Shown one piece after another: positions 17,598 to 25,933 of a stretch of 64,000 nucleotides of DNA. Below the pieces are notes generated by a model. That model saw only the letters and a list, made by a program, of their open reading frames with translations, did no database searches and was not told the DNA's origin. How positions within the stretch are numbered: the first letter of the stretch is position 1; each line of letters starts with the position of its first letter. Both the position numbers and the translations under genes were made by a program. The DNA lies in the NCBI RefSeq assembly GCF_034344865.1, contig NZ_CP133774.1, positions 3,596,001 to 3,660,000 of the forward strand, in the 5' to 3' direction. The stretch is from Pseudomonas sp. 10S4 (lineage in GTDB: Bacteria; Pseudomonadota; Gammaproteobacteria; Pseudomonadales; Pseudomonadaceae).

Positions 17598-17649
17598 TAC
17601 TTGCTATAGCGGTGCATCAGTCACCATCGAGTTTAAATGGTGGTCAGTC

Positions 17650-17710
17650 ATCGCGAGCAGGCTTGCACACGGGGGATCACATTCCAGTGTGGGAGCGAGC
17701 CTGCTCGCGA
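17650..17710. repeat. Degenerate REP pair, GAGCAGGC/GTGGGAGC family
   Basis: TCGCGAGCAGGCTTGCACAC and GTGTGGGAGCGAGCCTGCTC form imperfect inverted arms between LysR and the DUF899 gene. Confidence 0.75.
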
Positions 17711-17735
17711 ATAGCCGTGCCTCGATCTCCCGGGC

Positions 17736-18470
17736 TTATCCCCCATGACAGCAGCTAGAGGGCGATTTGCTTTCATACCGATCGTGATGCCTCACCCACT
17801 CCATGATTTCCTCTTCATTGCGGCCCTTGGGCGTGAGGTCCAGGTAGTTGTAGGCGCCCACCAACATGTCCAGGCCCCGGGCGTAGGTGGAATAGGTGTG
17901 GAAGATGTCGCCGGCGTCGTTTCGATAAAACACGCTGAGGCCGGGGAGTTCTTCTTCGGCACCGTCGGATTTTTCGTAGTTGTAGGTAGCCGTGCCTGCG
18001 GCGACCTCTTCGGCTCGGGCCGACACGCCAAAGTCGTAGTTGAAGTCGCTGTTTTCGGACGATACCCAGTCGAACTTCCAGCCCATGCGTTGCTTGAAGG
18101 CCTGGAATTCGGCGAGCGGTGCGTGGGAAACCGCCACTACTGCCACGTCATGATGGGCCAGGTGCTGGTTGGCACCGTCGATGTGGTCGGACAAAAACGA
18201 GCAACCGGGGCAGCCTTCATCCCAGCCTGGGGCGAACATGAAGTGGTAGATGACCAACTGGTTGCGACCGCCGAACAGGTCGGCCAGTTTCTGTTCGCCA
18301 TGGGTGCTTTGAAAGCGGTAGTCCTTGTCGATTTTCACCCAGGGCAGGGCGCGACGCTCAGCGCTGAGTTTGTCGCGTTCCTTGGTGAAGGCTTTTTCGT
18401 TGGCCAGGTGTTGTTTGCGGGCGGCGAGCCATTCTTCTCGCGATACGACCGGATGATTCTGAATGTTCAT
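17736..18470 (-). CDS. DUF899-family thioredoxin-like protein
   Basis: 244 residues. HFMFAPGWDEGCPGCSFLSD carries a CxxC in thioredoxin-like context, typical of DUF899; also FDWVSSENSDFNYDF and the C-terminal DLTPKGRNE. The family is annotated as thioredoxin-like but has no established reaction. ATG 18470 follows AGGAGA; the in-frame extension to 18509 is not supported. Stands alone. Confidence 0.88.
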   Translation of the reverse strand: MNIQNHPVVSREEWLAARKQHLANEKAFTKERDKLSAERRALPWVKIDKDYRFQSTHGEQKLADLFGGRNQLVIYHFMFAPGWDEGCPGCSFLSDHIDGANQHLAHHDVAVVAVSHAPLAEFQAFKQRMGWKFDWVSSENSDFNYDFGVSARAEEVAAGTATYNYEKSDGAEEELPGLSVFYRNDAGDIFHTYSTYARGLDMLVGAYNYLDLTPKGRNEEEIMEWVRHHDRYESKSPSSCCHGG

Positions 18471-18648
18471 GGGGGTTTCTCCTGCGCGGTGCTGGGAGGC
18501 GACGTACACAGCCTAGTCGTTTGACCTATGCAAAATTCGACATACCGCCGATCGGTGCCGTTCAAAACCTCGGCTGAACGGCTTCCCGCCGTGTCGGTCA
18601 CAACCTATGAAGGCCATCACACTCACTGGCTTTGGAGGTTGAATCAGG

Positions 18649-19040
18649 ATGACGACTTATAACTGGGATTTGATTGAACGCTTGCTGCACGAAGTGCAGA
18701 ACAGTGCCGGCCATAGCTTTACTCCAAGGCCCTACGCTGAACAGCTTTCGGCGGAAAAGGCGGAAGAGGGCGAGCTAATTGGCAACCTCGACCACCTGAA
18801 AGTGATCGCCACCGAGTACGAAAAGTTGCTGCTGGATCGTGGCTTTATCGCATCGCGACCTGAGGACGAGGGGGAAATGGCGAGAACTTCGTTTTGACGC
18901 CTCGTGGCTCGAGTTTGTTGAGCCTGATCGACAGCAGCATTCCGGGTAATGACCATCCGCGGCAGGTGTTGGATGAGCAGCAGGATGCGCTGGATGAGGT
19001 GACGTTTGATGAGGTGGCGTCGAAGGCGCAGATTGCCTGA
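18649..19040 (+). pseudogene. DUF2513-like small protein, frameshifted
   Basis: The first frame (MTTYNWDLIERLLHEVQN...) stops after 82 residues, but the next frame continues without gap as GENFVLTPRGSSLLSLIDSS and ends at 19040. One missing base near 18876-18881 (GAAATGG) explains it; restored length is about 130. The layout, an N-terminal helix pair, a GLIEG-like segment and then LTxxG, resembles DUF2513 winged-helix proteins. Function unknown. Confidence 0.65.
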
Positions 19041-19055
19041 TTTCCTGCAAACAGC

Positions 19056-19135
19056 AAAAGATCGCAGCCTTCGGCAGCTCCTACAGGCGTACACAAAACA
19101 CTGGAGCTGCCGAAGGCTGCGATCTTTTGATCTTG
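19056..19135. repeat. Inverted REP pair, GATCGCAGCC family
   Basis: AAAAGATCGCAGCCTTCGGC and the inverted GCCGAAGGCTGCGATCTTTT, between convergent genes. Confidence 0.9.
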
Positions 19136-19138
19136 TTT

Positions 19139-20008
19139 TTACCCCTGCTGCACCGCCTTCAAACATTTCAAATCAGTGAAGTCCTTCCTTACCCCATCAA
19201 TCTTCTTCAACAACCGCTGACGCTGAGCCGGTGTGCTCTCGGCCATCAAATCCACCAGCAACCCCCGCGCTTGAGCCTCGGTGTTGGCGTAGGCCAAGCG
19301 GTAATCCGCTGTCCACAAACTCTCGCGATTGACCAGAAGTGTCTCGATTCGCTGTGGGAATTCTGGACTATGGCGCTGCGCGACTGCCGCACTGAACTGT
19401 TTTTGCCAATGGACACGGTTGGCGATCCATTGCTGATTCTGGTCACCCAAGGCGTTCGACCAGGCCACAACCCGTTGTTGCTGACTGGGGTTGAGCGGGC
19501 CGAGCCAGTCGTTCAGACGTTTGTTCATGCGCACGCCACGCTCCTTGATTTGCTGATCAAGGGACGGCTTGAGGTATTCCTCCTGACGTTTGCGCTGGTC
19601 CTTGGCGAAGGCATCGTTCATCTCCGCCACCTGCTGGTCATCCAGCCCCTGCAACAACTCGATGGCGGATGGGGTTATTTCCCGAGCGGTCTGGGCGATG
19701 GCTTTTTTGGCTTCCTGGGTGCGGGCCTGCAGCGCTTCGTCAGTGACTTGATTGGTCTCGACCATGGCCTGCAAACGGTCCAGCCAATCCAGGTAGCCCG
19801 GCAGTTGGGTCGTGCAGTGCCAGCTCAGATGCTCCTTGAGGCGCTCGTTGAACCAGCCTTTTTGCTCGCCGTTCATGTCCAGATAGTCGCTGAGCGTCCA
19901 CGGAATGATCACGTCGAGATTGCGGTACGCCAGCCCCACGCGGCTACATGCGCCGAGGGCGAGGGAGAGGGTAATCAGGACGGCAATGTGTTTAAACCAG
20001 CGCGACAT
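19139..20008 (-). CDS. DUF6279-type lipoprotein
   Basis: 289 residues with a lipoprotein signal (hydrophobic core then LGACSR; lipidation at Cys21). The mature protein is helical and rich in Gln and charged residues (WFNERLKEHLSWH, LNPSQQQRVVAW). Matches the family annotated DUF6279; no function is known. Likely anchored in the outer or inner membrane facing the periplasm. Confidence 0.82.
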   Translation of the reverse strand: MSRWFKHIAVLITLSLALGACSRVGLAYRNLDVIIPWTLSDYLDMNGEQKGWFNERLKEHLSWHCTTQLPGYLDWLDRLQAMVETNQVTDEALQARTQEAKKAIAQTAREITPSAIELLQGLDDQQVAEMNDAFAKDQRKRQEEYLKPSLDQQIKERGVRMNKRLNDWLGPLNPSQQQRVVAWSNALGDQNQQWIANRVHWQKQFSAAVAQRHSPEFPQRIETLLVNRESLWTADYRLAYANTEAQARGLLVDLMAESTPAQRQRLLKKIDGVRKDFTDLKCLKAVQQG

Positions 20009-20088
20009 GGGCGAGTCCTTGCGAAGGCCTGGCTTCTTTGATGAGGGTCTTTATGTGAACGCAAGATAAGCCCGGCAGTTCAAGCCGA

Positions 20089-20808
20089 TCAATAAAAGCT
20101 GCGTTCAGCCTTGAGGGTCACTAGCCCATCGCACTGGCTGTTGTGCCCTGAGTAGGCGGAGCATTCACTGCCGCTGAGGTTGGAATCGCTGTAGATCAGG
20201 TTCAGGTCGACCCCCATGAACGCACGGGACAGTTGCAACGACCAATCGTTGAAACTGCTGACCGAGCCTCCGTCGACGGAGACCGGTGAATTGAGCTGGT
20301 GGGTGGTGTATTTCAGGCTGATCCCGATTCCGAACGGCTGATTGCCACCCAGATCGGCAAACACGGTGCTGTTCTGTTTGTCCGGGTCGTCGCTGAAGGC
20401 TGCGCCGAAACGGCTGCCCAGGAAGGTCAAGCCACCGAACAGCTCCTGGCTGTCGAGCGTGTCCAGTTTTGGATAGCTGTAATGGATCATGCCGACTTCG
20501 TAGCCGAGGGTGTGATCGAAAGGCTGTTTAAAGCCCATGTAGGAATCGACTTCAAGGTTACTGCCCGGGGTCAACCCTGCGCTTGGTGACCATTGGCCGA
20601 CGTAGAATCCGCTGTCATGGCTCAAGTCGAGGCCGCCATGGAATGAGCCGGTACTGGCGGGCTTGACCAACCCCTGAGCCATGCTGCGGCTGGGAGTGGT
20701 GCCGAGTTTGAGGTCGAAGTCGCCCAGTTCGCGCTGGAAGATTTGCGCATTGGCAACCGGGCACGACAGCAGAAGGCTGCAGAGCAATAAACAGGAGGGT
20801 TTGAACAT
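20089..20808 (-). CDS. TorF-family outer-membrane protein
   Basis: 239 residues with a signal peptide ending VANA and repeated amphipathic beta segments typical of TorF-like putative porins (GGLDLSHDSGFYVGQW, EVDSYMGFKQPF, FGIGISLKYTTHQLN), ending in an aromatic residue (RSFY) as expected for a barrel. Substrate unknown. A 100-base gap separates it from the lipoprotein gene on the same strand. Bases 20809-21016 hold only an imperfect AAGCGCTT inverted pair. Confidence 0.75.
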   Translation of the reverse strand: MFKPSCLLLCSLLLSCPVANAQIFQRELGDFDLKLGTTPSRSMAQGLVKPASTGSFHGGLDLSHDSGFYVGQWSPSAGLTPGSNLEVDSYMGFKQPFDHTLGYEVGMIHYSYPKLDTLDSQELFGGLTFLGSRFGAAFSDDPDKQNSTVFADLGGNQPFGIGISLKYTTHQLNSPVSVDGGSVSSFNDWSLQLSRAFMGVDLNLIYSDSNLSGSECSAYSGHNSQCDGLVTLKAERSFY

Positions 20809-21016
20809 GCGTCACTCCATGATCAGCGAGGGAGCAGTCATCAAAGTCTGCTGAAACGCTTAATCTAGACGTGTGCAAGCATACCGGCGAATGCTCGGCA
20901 TCGAGGGCCGTTCGTCGATTTTTGGAATATTGATGGGTTTTTCGGGGTGTTGCGGGAGGGTTCCAGTCCAAGCGCTTCGAAGCTCAAAGCGCTTATGGAC
21001 CAGTTAAAGCACCGTG

Positions 21017-21205
21017 TTACTTTTTGCCGAGCGTGATTTGCTTGGACGGGCCGAATGTCTGGCCGCTGACGCCTTTGGCAATTTGCTGGATTTCACCGCC
21101 GGACTTGAGGAACGCAGCAATCTGGTTGTTGATCGATTCGCTGGTTTCAACGGCTGGAGCTGGCTTTGCTTTGCTGTTGGATGCTTTTACACGCATGGCG
21201 GCCAT
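21017..21205 (-). CDS. Small conserved hypothetical protein
   Basis: 62 residues from ATG 21205, or 59 from ATG 21196. Basic N-terminus (MRVKASNSKAKPAPAVETSE), then a helix (INNQIAAFLKSGGEIQQI) and GVSGQ followed by a basic tail. I recall similar short Pseudomonas proteins without known function; size and charge suggest nucleic-acid or protein binding, but that is a guess. Confidence 0.65.
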   Translation of the reverse strand: MAAMRVKASNSKAKPAPAVETSESINNQIAAFLKSGGEIQQIAKGVSGQTFGPSKQITLGKK

Positions 21206-21401
21206 TAACCTGTAGAAAATTAACTTGGCCAGGCATCGTACAGGAAATACTTGACAATTGCTTGGTAAATATCCCCCTGAAATAACCTGGGCCATCACTC
21301 GATTATTCACAAGTTATTGTTCGAAATACCCGGCTAAGCTGCTGTTTTAAATAAGAAGACAGCTGGAAAAATATCGCCTTCGGCTCGACGGATGATGGCC
21401 A

Positions 21402-21446
21402 TTGGCGCCAGGTCAGTCTGACGAGCGGCCGCGAGCCTGGCGCCAA
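21402..21446. promoter_or_regulatory. 11-base inverted repeat in the divergent intergenic region
   Basis: TTGGCGCCAGG and CCTGGCGCCAA are separated by 23 bases that contain a small TCAGTCTGA palindrome. It lies about 110 bases before the CvfB-like gene. Each arm is itself centred on GGCGCC. Could be an operator pair or an RNA hairpin in the leader; the rest of the 352-base gap 21206-21557 shows nothing else clear. Confidence 0.4.
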
Positions 21447-21557
21447 AACCCAGGAAAATTAAGGCCTTCGGAGGATTTTCTCGCGCCACCGGGCTGGCCG
21501 GCGAGCGCAGCCCGTAAAACCGGGTAGAATGCCGCCCACGCAATGAGGGTATTGGAA

Positions 21558-22394
21558 ATGGCTTTAGTCGGGCGCTACAACAGTTTGCAAGTGGTTAAAC
21601 ACACTAACTTCGGTTTATATCTGGACGGTGGCGCGGATGGTGAAATCCTTCTGCCTAATCGTTATATCCCCAAAGATATTCCCAGCGAAGATGAAGACTG
21701 GCTCAACGTTTTTGTTTATCTGGACAGCGATGACAAACTCATCGCAACTACCGAAACGCCGAAAGTTCAGGTCGGTGAATTCGCCAGTTTGAAAGTCGTT
21801 GAAGTCAACAGCATCGGCGTGTTCCTGGATTGGGGTCTGCCGAAGGACCTGTTGCTGCCGTACTCCGAAGAAAAACGCCAGATGACCGCCGGCGAATATG
21901 TGGTGGTGCACGTCTACCTCGACAAGCACACCCGCCGCATCACTGCGACCGCGCGTCTGGACCGTTACCTGGACAAGACCCCGGCCAGCTACACCCCGGG
22001 CCAGGAAGTTGATTTGCTGGTTGCCGAAGCCACGGACATGGGTTTCAAGGCAATTATCAACAACAAGCACTGGGGCCTGATTCACAAGAACGAAATCTTC
22101 AAGTTCATGCGCGCCGGTAAAGAAGAGAAGGGCTTTATCAAAGAAGTCCGTACCGACGGCAAGATCAGCCTGAGCCTGCAACCGGTCGGCGAAGAAGCCG
22201 CCACCAGCCTGAACTCGAAGATCCTCGCCAAGCTGCGCGACAACAACGGTACCTTGCCGATCAGCGACAAGAGCGATCCGACCCTGATCAGCAGTATGTT
22301 CGGCGTCAGCAAAGGCAACTTCAAGAAGGCTATCGGCGCGTTGTACAAGAACGGCCAGATCGTCATTCATGCGGATCGCATTGAACTAAGCTGA
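21558..22394 (+). CDS. CvfB-like S1 RNA-binding protein
   Basis: 278 residues of the CvfB/YitL family: tandem S1-like beta-barrels (GRYNSLQVVKHTNFGLYLDG at the start, GEFASLKVVEVNSIGVFLDW near 80, a third near 150) and a C-terminal winged helix (SMFGVSKGNFKKAIGALYK). CvfB proteins bind RNA and modulate virulence-gene expression in Gram-positives; the Pseudomonas role is unknown. ATG 21558 is chosen over 21543 because GAGGG lies seven bases upstream. Confidence 0.88.
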   Translation: MALVGRYNSLQVVKHTNFGLYLDGGADGEILLPNRYIPKDIPSEDEDWLNVFVYLDSDDKLIATTETPKVQVGEFASLKVVEVNSIGVFLDWGLPKDLLLPYSEEKRQMTAGEYVVVHVYLDKHTRRITATARLDRYLDKTPASYTPGQEVDLLVAEATDMGFKAIINNKHWGLIHKNEIFKFMRAGKEEKGFIKEVRTDGKISLSLQPVGEEAATSLNSKILAKLRDNNGTLPISDKSDPTLISSMFGVSKGNFKKAIGALYKNGQIVIHADRIELS

Positions 22395-22408
22395 CCTCGC
22401 ATCGGCTC

Positions 22409-22491
22409 CTGTAGGAGCTGCCGAAGGCTGCGATCTTTTGATCTTGATCTTATAAAGTCAAAAGATCGCAGCCTGCGGCAGCTCCTACACG
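22409..22491. repeat. Inverted REP pair, GATCGCAGCC family
   Basis: CTGTAGGAGCTGCCGAAGGC and the inverted GCCTGCGGCAGCTCCTACA, in the short gap between the CvfB-like and DUF2177 genes. Confidence 0.9.
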
Positions 22492-22514
22492 GAGTTCACA
22501 TGAGGTCGGGTGCT

Positions 22515-22907
22515 ATGAAAAAAGCCTTGTTCGCCTACGCCGGCACCTTGCTGGCGTTTCTCCTGCTCGACGGCCTCTGGCTCGGCGTGTTGATGGCCCC
22601 GACTTACCGGGCGCTGCTCGGACCCCTGATGCTCGATCAACCGCTGCTGGTTCCGGCAGCGGTGTTCTATCTCCTTTATGTAATCGGTTGTGTGGTGTTC
22701 GTGGTATTGCCCGCGAGTACCTGGCAGCGAGCTGCGCGGATGGGCGCGTTATTGGGGTTGGTGGCTTACGGCACTTATGACTTGAGTAACTGGGCGACGC
22801 TGAACGGCTGGTCGGCGCAGTTGGCGGTGATGGATATGGCGTGGGGCACCTTGGCCACCTGCATTGCATGCACGGTCGGGTATTGGGTTGCGCGCAAGGC
22901 GCCGTGA
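22515..22907 (+). CDS. DUF2177-family membrane protein
   Basis: 130 residues with four hydrophobic helices and the family features FLLLDGLWLG, APTYRALLGP and GLVAYGTYDLSNWATL. Inner-membrane protein of unknown function. ATG 22515 (MKKALF) follows GAGG; an upstream ATG at 22500 starts inside the REP boundary and is unlikely. Confidence 0.85.
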   Translation: MKKALFAYAGTLLAFLLLDGLWLGVLMAPTYRALLGPLMLDQPLLVPAAVFYLLYVIGCVVFVVLPASTWQRAARMGALLGLVAYGTYDLSNWATLNGWSAQLAVMDMAWGTLATCIACTVGYWVARKAP

Positions 22908-22929
22908 TCTGAGTTGTTTGCAATGACGC

Positions 22930-23020
22930 CTTCGCGAGCAAGCCCGCTCCCACAGCGGATCTGTATTTGGCCTAAGTTCTTCATTCCACATAAATCCCTG
23001 TGGGAGCGAGCCTGCTCGTG
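22930..23020. repeat. REP units, GTGGGAGCG family
   Basis: TTCGCGAGCAAGCCCGCTCC and, inverted, TGTGGGAGCGAGCCTGCTCG face outward over about 45 bases. They fill the first third of the 386-base gap 22908-23293; the rest holds the GTATAC sites below. Confidence 0.8.
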
Positions 23021-23050
23021 ATTGACTGCATAGCAGTCACTCCATTCCAG

Positions 23051-23060
23051 TTGTATACAG
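23051..23060. promoter_or_regulatory. GTATAC-centred palindrome (GntR-type operator candidate)
   Basis: TTGTATACAG, near-palindromic around GTATAC, resembles TTGTATACAA operators of FadR-subfamily GntR regulators. It lies about 240 bases before the NCS1 permease gene. No GntR gene is in the window. Confidence 0.35.
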
Positions 23061-23205
23061 AAAATCCTGCACTGTTTGCAGGCGCTAGCGCCCTGTACAT
23101 GGGCAATTTCCCTTCCTATATGATTTTGAAATCAGTCCATGTTCCGGACTGAAAGCCAGCTCTGTCACAGCTTTCACACCTATGGCACGCATTCTGCGTA
23201 GCAAC

Positions 23206-23216
23206 CCGTATACAAA
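23206..23216. promoter_or_regulatory. Second GTATAC-centred site
   Basis: CCGTATACAAA, same GTATAC core as the site at 23051 and about 80 bases before the NCS1 permease start, a position suited to repression of its promoter. Confidence 0.35.
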
Positions 23217-23293
23217 CCATGCCAGCTCCCGTACGCAGTGTGGTCGCCACATCAATCCCGGGGGCCGCGCCTGTACTGACGAGGAGCCCCGCG

Positions 23294-24739
23294 ATGACCG
23301 AGCAAGTGCCCAACGGCTACAGCCCACGCCTGTATAACCAGGACTTGGGGCCGCTGCCGCAGAAATGGAATTGGTACAACATCTTCGCCTTCTGGATGAG
23401 CGACGTGCACAGCGTCGGTGGTTATGTGTTCGCCGCCAGCCTGTTCGCCCTCGGGCTGGCCAGTTGGCAGGTGTTGATCGCCTTGCTCGGCGGGATCTGC
23501 ATCGTGCAATTGATCGCTAACCTGGTTGCCAAACCAAGCCAGCAAGCGGCGGTGCCTTACCCGGTAATTTGCCGACTCGCATTCGGGGTGTTCGGGGCGA
23601 ATATTCCTGCGGTCATCCGCGGCCTTATCGCAGTCGCCTGGTATGGGATTCAGACATATTTGGCGTCTAGTGCACTGATCATCGTTGTGCTGCGGTTTTT
23701 TCCTACGATGGCGGCGTACGCCGAACCGCATTTCGCCGGTTTGTCCTACCTCGGCTGGTTCGGTTTCCTCAGCCTGTGGTTCGTTCAGGCGCTGGTGTTC
23801 TGGACCGGCATGGAATCGATCCGCCGCTTTATCGATTGGGCAGGGCCGGTGGTTTATGGCGTGATGTTCATGCTCGCGGGCTGGATCGTCTGGAAGGCTG
23901 GCTGGAGCAACATCAGCTTCACCCTCGCGGAAAAATCCCTGTCCGGCTGGGAGGCTTTCGGACAAGTCATCGTCGCGACGGCGTTGGTGGTGTCGTACTT
24001 TTCCGGGCCGACCCTGAACTTCGGTGATTTCAGTCGCTACTGCCGCAGCATGAAGGACGTGCGCCGGGGCAATTTCTGGGGCTTGCCGGTGAATTTTCTG
24101 GCGTTCTCGCTGGTGACGGTGGTCATCGTCTCCGGCACCTTGCCGGTGTTCGGTGAAATGCTCCACGACCCGATCGCCACCGTGGCCCGCATCGACAACA
24201 GCGTAGCGGTGCTGCTCGGTGCGTTTGCTTTCGTAACCGCCACCATTGGCATCAATATCGTCGCCAACTTCGTGTCCCCGGCGTTCGACTTCGCCAACGT
24301 CGCCCCGAGCAAAATCAGCTGGCGTGCCGGCGGCATGATCGCGGCGGTGGCATCGATCTTCATCACCCCGTGGAACCTGTTCAACAACCCCGACGTGATC
24401 CATTACACCCTCGATGTACTCGCGGCGTTTATCGGGCCTTTGTTCGGAATTCTGCTGGTGGATTACTACCTGATCAAAAAGCAGCAGATCGATGTGGACG
24501 CGCTGTTCAATGACGGTCCCAGCGGGAAGTATTACTACAGCGGCGGGGTCAATTGGACGGCGGTCAAGGCGCTGATTCCTGCAACGTTGTTGGGCGTGGC
24601 GATTACCTTCACCCCGGTCCTGCAACCGATGGCCAACTTCGCCTGGTTTACCGGATGCTTCCTGGGCGGGGCGATTTACTTCCTTTTGGCTTGGCGCGAG
24701 CAGACCCAGCAAGCAGCAGTGGTCGCCACGACGGGATAA
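23294..24739 (+). CDS. NCS1-family nucleobase/hydantoin permease
   Basis: 481 residues with about twelve membrane helices. The N-terminal NQDLGPLPQKWNWYNIFAFW and SDVHSVGGYVFAA are characteristic of NCS1 cation symporters for cytosine, purines, allantoin or hydantoins; GPTLNFGDFSRY is the conserved mid segment. ATG 23294 follows GAGGAG. No catabolic genes adjoin, so the exact base is unknown. Two GTATAC palindromes upstream suggest repression. Confidence 0.9.
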   Translation: MTEQVPNGYSPRLYNQDLGPLPQKWNWYNIFAFWMSDVHSVGGYVFAASLFALGLASWQVLIALLGGICIVQLIANLVAKPSQQAAVPYPVICRLAFGVFGANIPAVIRGLIAVAWYGIQTYLASSALIIVVLRFFPTMAAYAEPHFAGLSYLGWFGFLSLWFVQALVFWTGMESIRRFIDWAGPVVYGVMFMLAGWIVWKAGWSNISFTLAEKSLSGWEAFGQVIVATALVVSYFSGPTLNFGDFSRYCRSMKDVRRGNFWGLPVNFLAFSLVTVVIVSGTLPVFGEMLHDPIATVARIDNSVAVLLGAFAFVTATIGINIVANFVSPAFDFANVAPSKISWRAGGMIAAVASIFITPWNLFNNPDVIHYTLDVLAAFIGPLFGILLVDYYLIKKQQIDVDALFNDGPSGKYYYSGGVNWTAVKALIPATLLGVAITFTPVLQPMANFAWFTGCFLGGAIYFLLAWREQTQQAAVVATTG

Positions 24740-24749
24740 CGCAATCCCC

Positions 24750-24856
24750 TTGTGGGAGCGGCGGTGCGACGATTCGACTTGCTCGCGAAAGCGGTGTGTC
24801 AGTAGACATTTCTATTAACTGACACAGTCACTTCGCGAGCAAGCCCGCTCCCACAG
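24750..24856. repeat. Variant REP pair, GTGGGAGCG family
   Basis: TTGTGGGAGCG is followed by about 17 extra bases (GCGGTGCGACGATTCGA) before CTTGCTCGCGAAAGCGG; the far arm CTTCGCGAGCAAGCCCGCTC is regular. The insert is a known-looking variant rather than an IS. Confidence 0.8.
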
Positions 24857-24925
24857 GGAATTTAAAGGTCTCTGGCAGGCGGCATTTTCTGGCCATCTGG
24901 TTGATAATCGACAGCATAATTTTTC

Positions 24926-24957
24926 GCCCCCGACCTTGAGTCGGGGGCTTTGCTTTT
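24926..24957 (+). terminator. Rho-independent terminator
   Basis: GCCCCCGAC-CTTGA-GTCGGGGGC followed by TTTGCTTTT. It closes transcription from the permease side before the DMT gene at 25001. Confidence 0.8.
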
Positions 24958-25000
24958 ACTGTCGAGTCACTGCCATGGATTGTGTTGTCGAGGTGTTCCG

Positions 25001-25933
25001 GTGAGCGCCACCCGGCGTAGCGCCGATAAATTTGCCCTGCAAGTGATGATCGGGCTGTGCCTGATCTGGGGCGTGCAACAAGTGATGATCAAGTGGGCAG
25101 CGCCCGACATCGCGCCGGTCATGCAGGCTGCCGGGCGCTCGGGTATTTCTGCGTTGCTTGTAGGACTTCTCATCTGCTGGAAGGGCGGTTGGGATCAGGT
25201 CAGCACAACCTGGCGCGGTGGACTACTGGCCGGTGCGCTGTTTGGCCTGGAGTTCTTCTTCATTTCCGAAGGCCTGCAACTGACCACCGCTGCGCACATG
25301 TCGGTGTTTCTCTACACCGCACCGATCTTCACCGCGTTGGGCGTTCACTGGCTGTTGCCGAGTGAGCGTTTAAGGCCGGTGCAATGGTTGGGGATTTTTC
25401 TCGCATTCGTCGGGATCGCCATCGCGTTTGCCGGCGGTGTGTCCTGGGACAACCTCGACCACCGCATGTTGATGGGCGATGCCTTGGGCGTGTTGGCCGG
25501 TGCCAGTTGGGGTGCGACCACCGTGGTGGTGCGTGCTTCGCGCCTGTCGGAAGCGCCGGTGACCCTGACCCTGTTCTATCAACTGATCGTCGGTTTTGTC
25601 GGCCTGTTGCTGATCGCCATCCTTAGCGGCCAGGTGACCCACGTCAGCCTGACCACCGTGGCGGTGGCCAGTGTGCTGTTCCAGGGCCTGGTGGTGTCGT
25701 TCTTCAGTTACCTGACCTGGTTCTGGCTGTTGCGCCGTTATCTGGCGGCCAACCTTGCGGTGTTCTCGTTTATGACGCCGCTGTTCGGCGTCACGTTCGG
25801 CGTGGTGTTGCTGGGTGAAGACCTGAGCCTCAACTTTGTGGTCGGCGCGGTGCTGGTGCTGCTCGGCATCACGTTTGTCAGCGCTGAACAGTGGGTGCGC
25901 CGTCGTTTGCGCAAAGCCCTCGGCCAGCAGTGA
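25001..25933 (+). CDS. DMT/EamA-family transporter
   Basis: 310 residues, ten predicted helices in two EamA halves (about 12-140, 150-290). GTG 25001 has GAGG upstream and matches where homology begins; an ATG-less extension upstream would run through the terminator. Substrate unknown. Its last 56 bases overlap, tail to tail, the MFS gene on the other strand. Confidence 0.87.
   Translation: MSATRRSADKFALQVMIGLCLIWGVQQVMIKWAAPDIAPVMQAAGRSGISALLVGLLICWKGGWDQVSTTWRGGLLAGALFGLEFFFISEGLQLTTAAHMSVFLYTAPIFTALGVHWLLPSERLRPVQWLGIFLAFVGIAIAFAGGVSWDNLDHRMLMGDALGVLAGASWGATTVVVRASRLSEAPVTLTLFYQLIVGFVGLLLIAILSGQVTHVSLTTVAVASVLFQGLVVSFFSYLTWFWLLRRYLAANLAVFSFMTPLFGVTFGVVLLGEDLSLNFVVGAVLVLLGITFVSAEQWVRRRLRKALGQQ

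Noticed and set aside
20968..20995. AAGCGCTT inverted pair as a terminator or operator
   Set aside because: Short, self-palindromic arms without a T-tract or nearby start at suitable distance.
21334..21543. 69-codon minus-strand frame in the gap before the CvfB-like gene
   Set aside because: No ribosome site, it covers the inverted repeat, and its start abuts the other gene's leader; more likely non-coding.
23252..24712. 486-codon minus-strand frame opposite the NCS1 permease
   Set aside because: Hydrophilic antisense frame without any recognisable domain.
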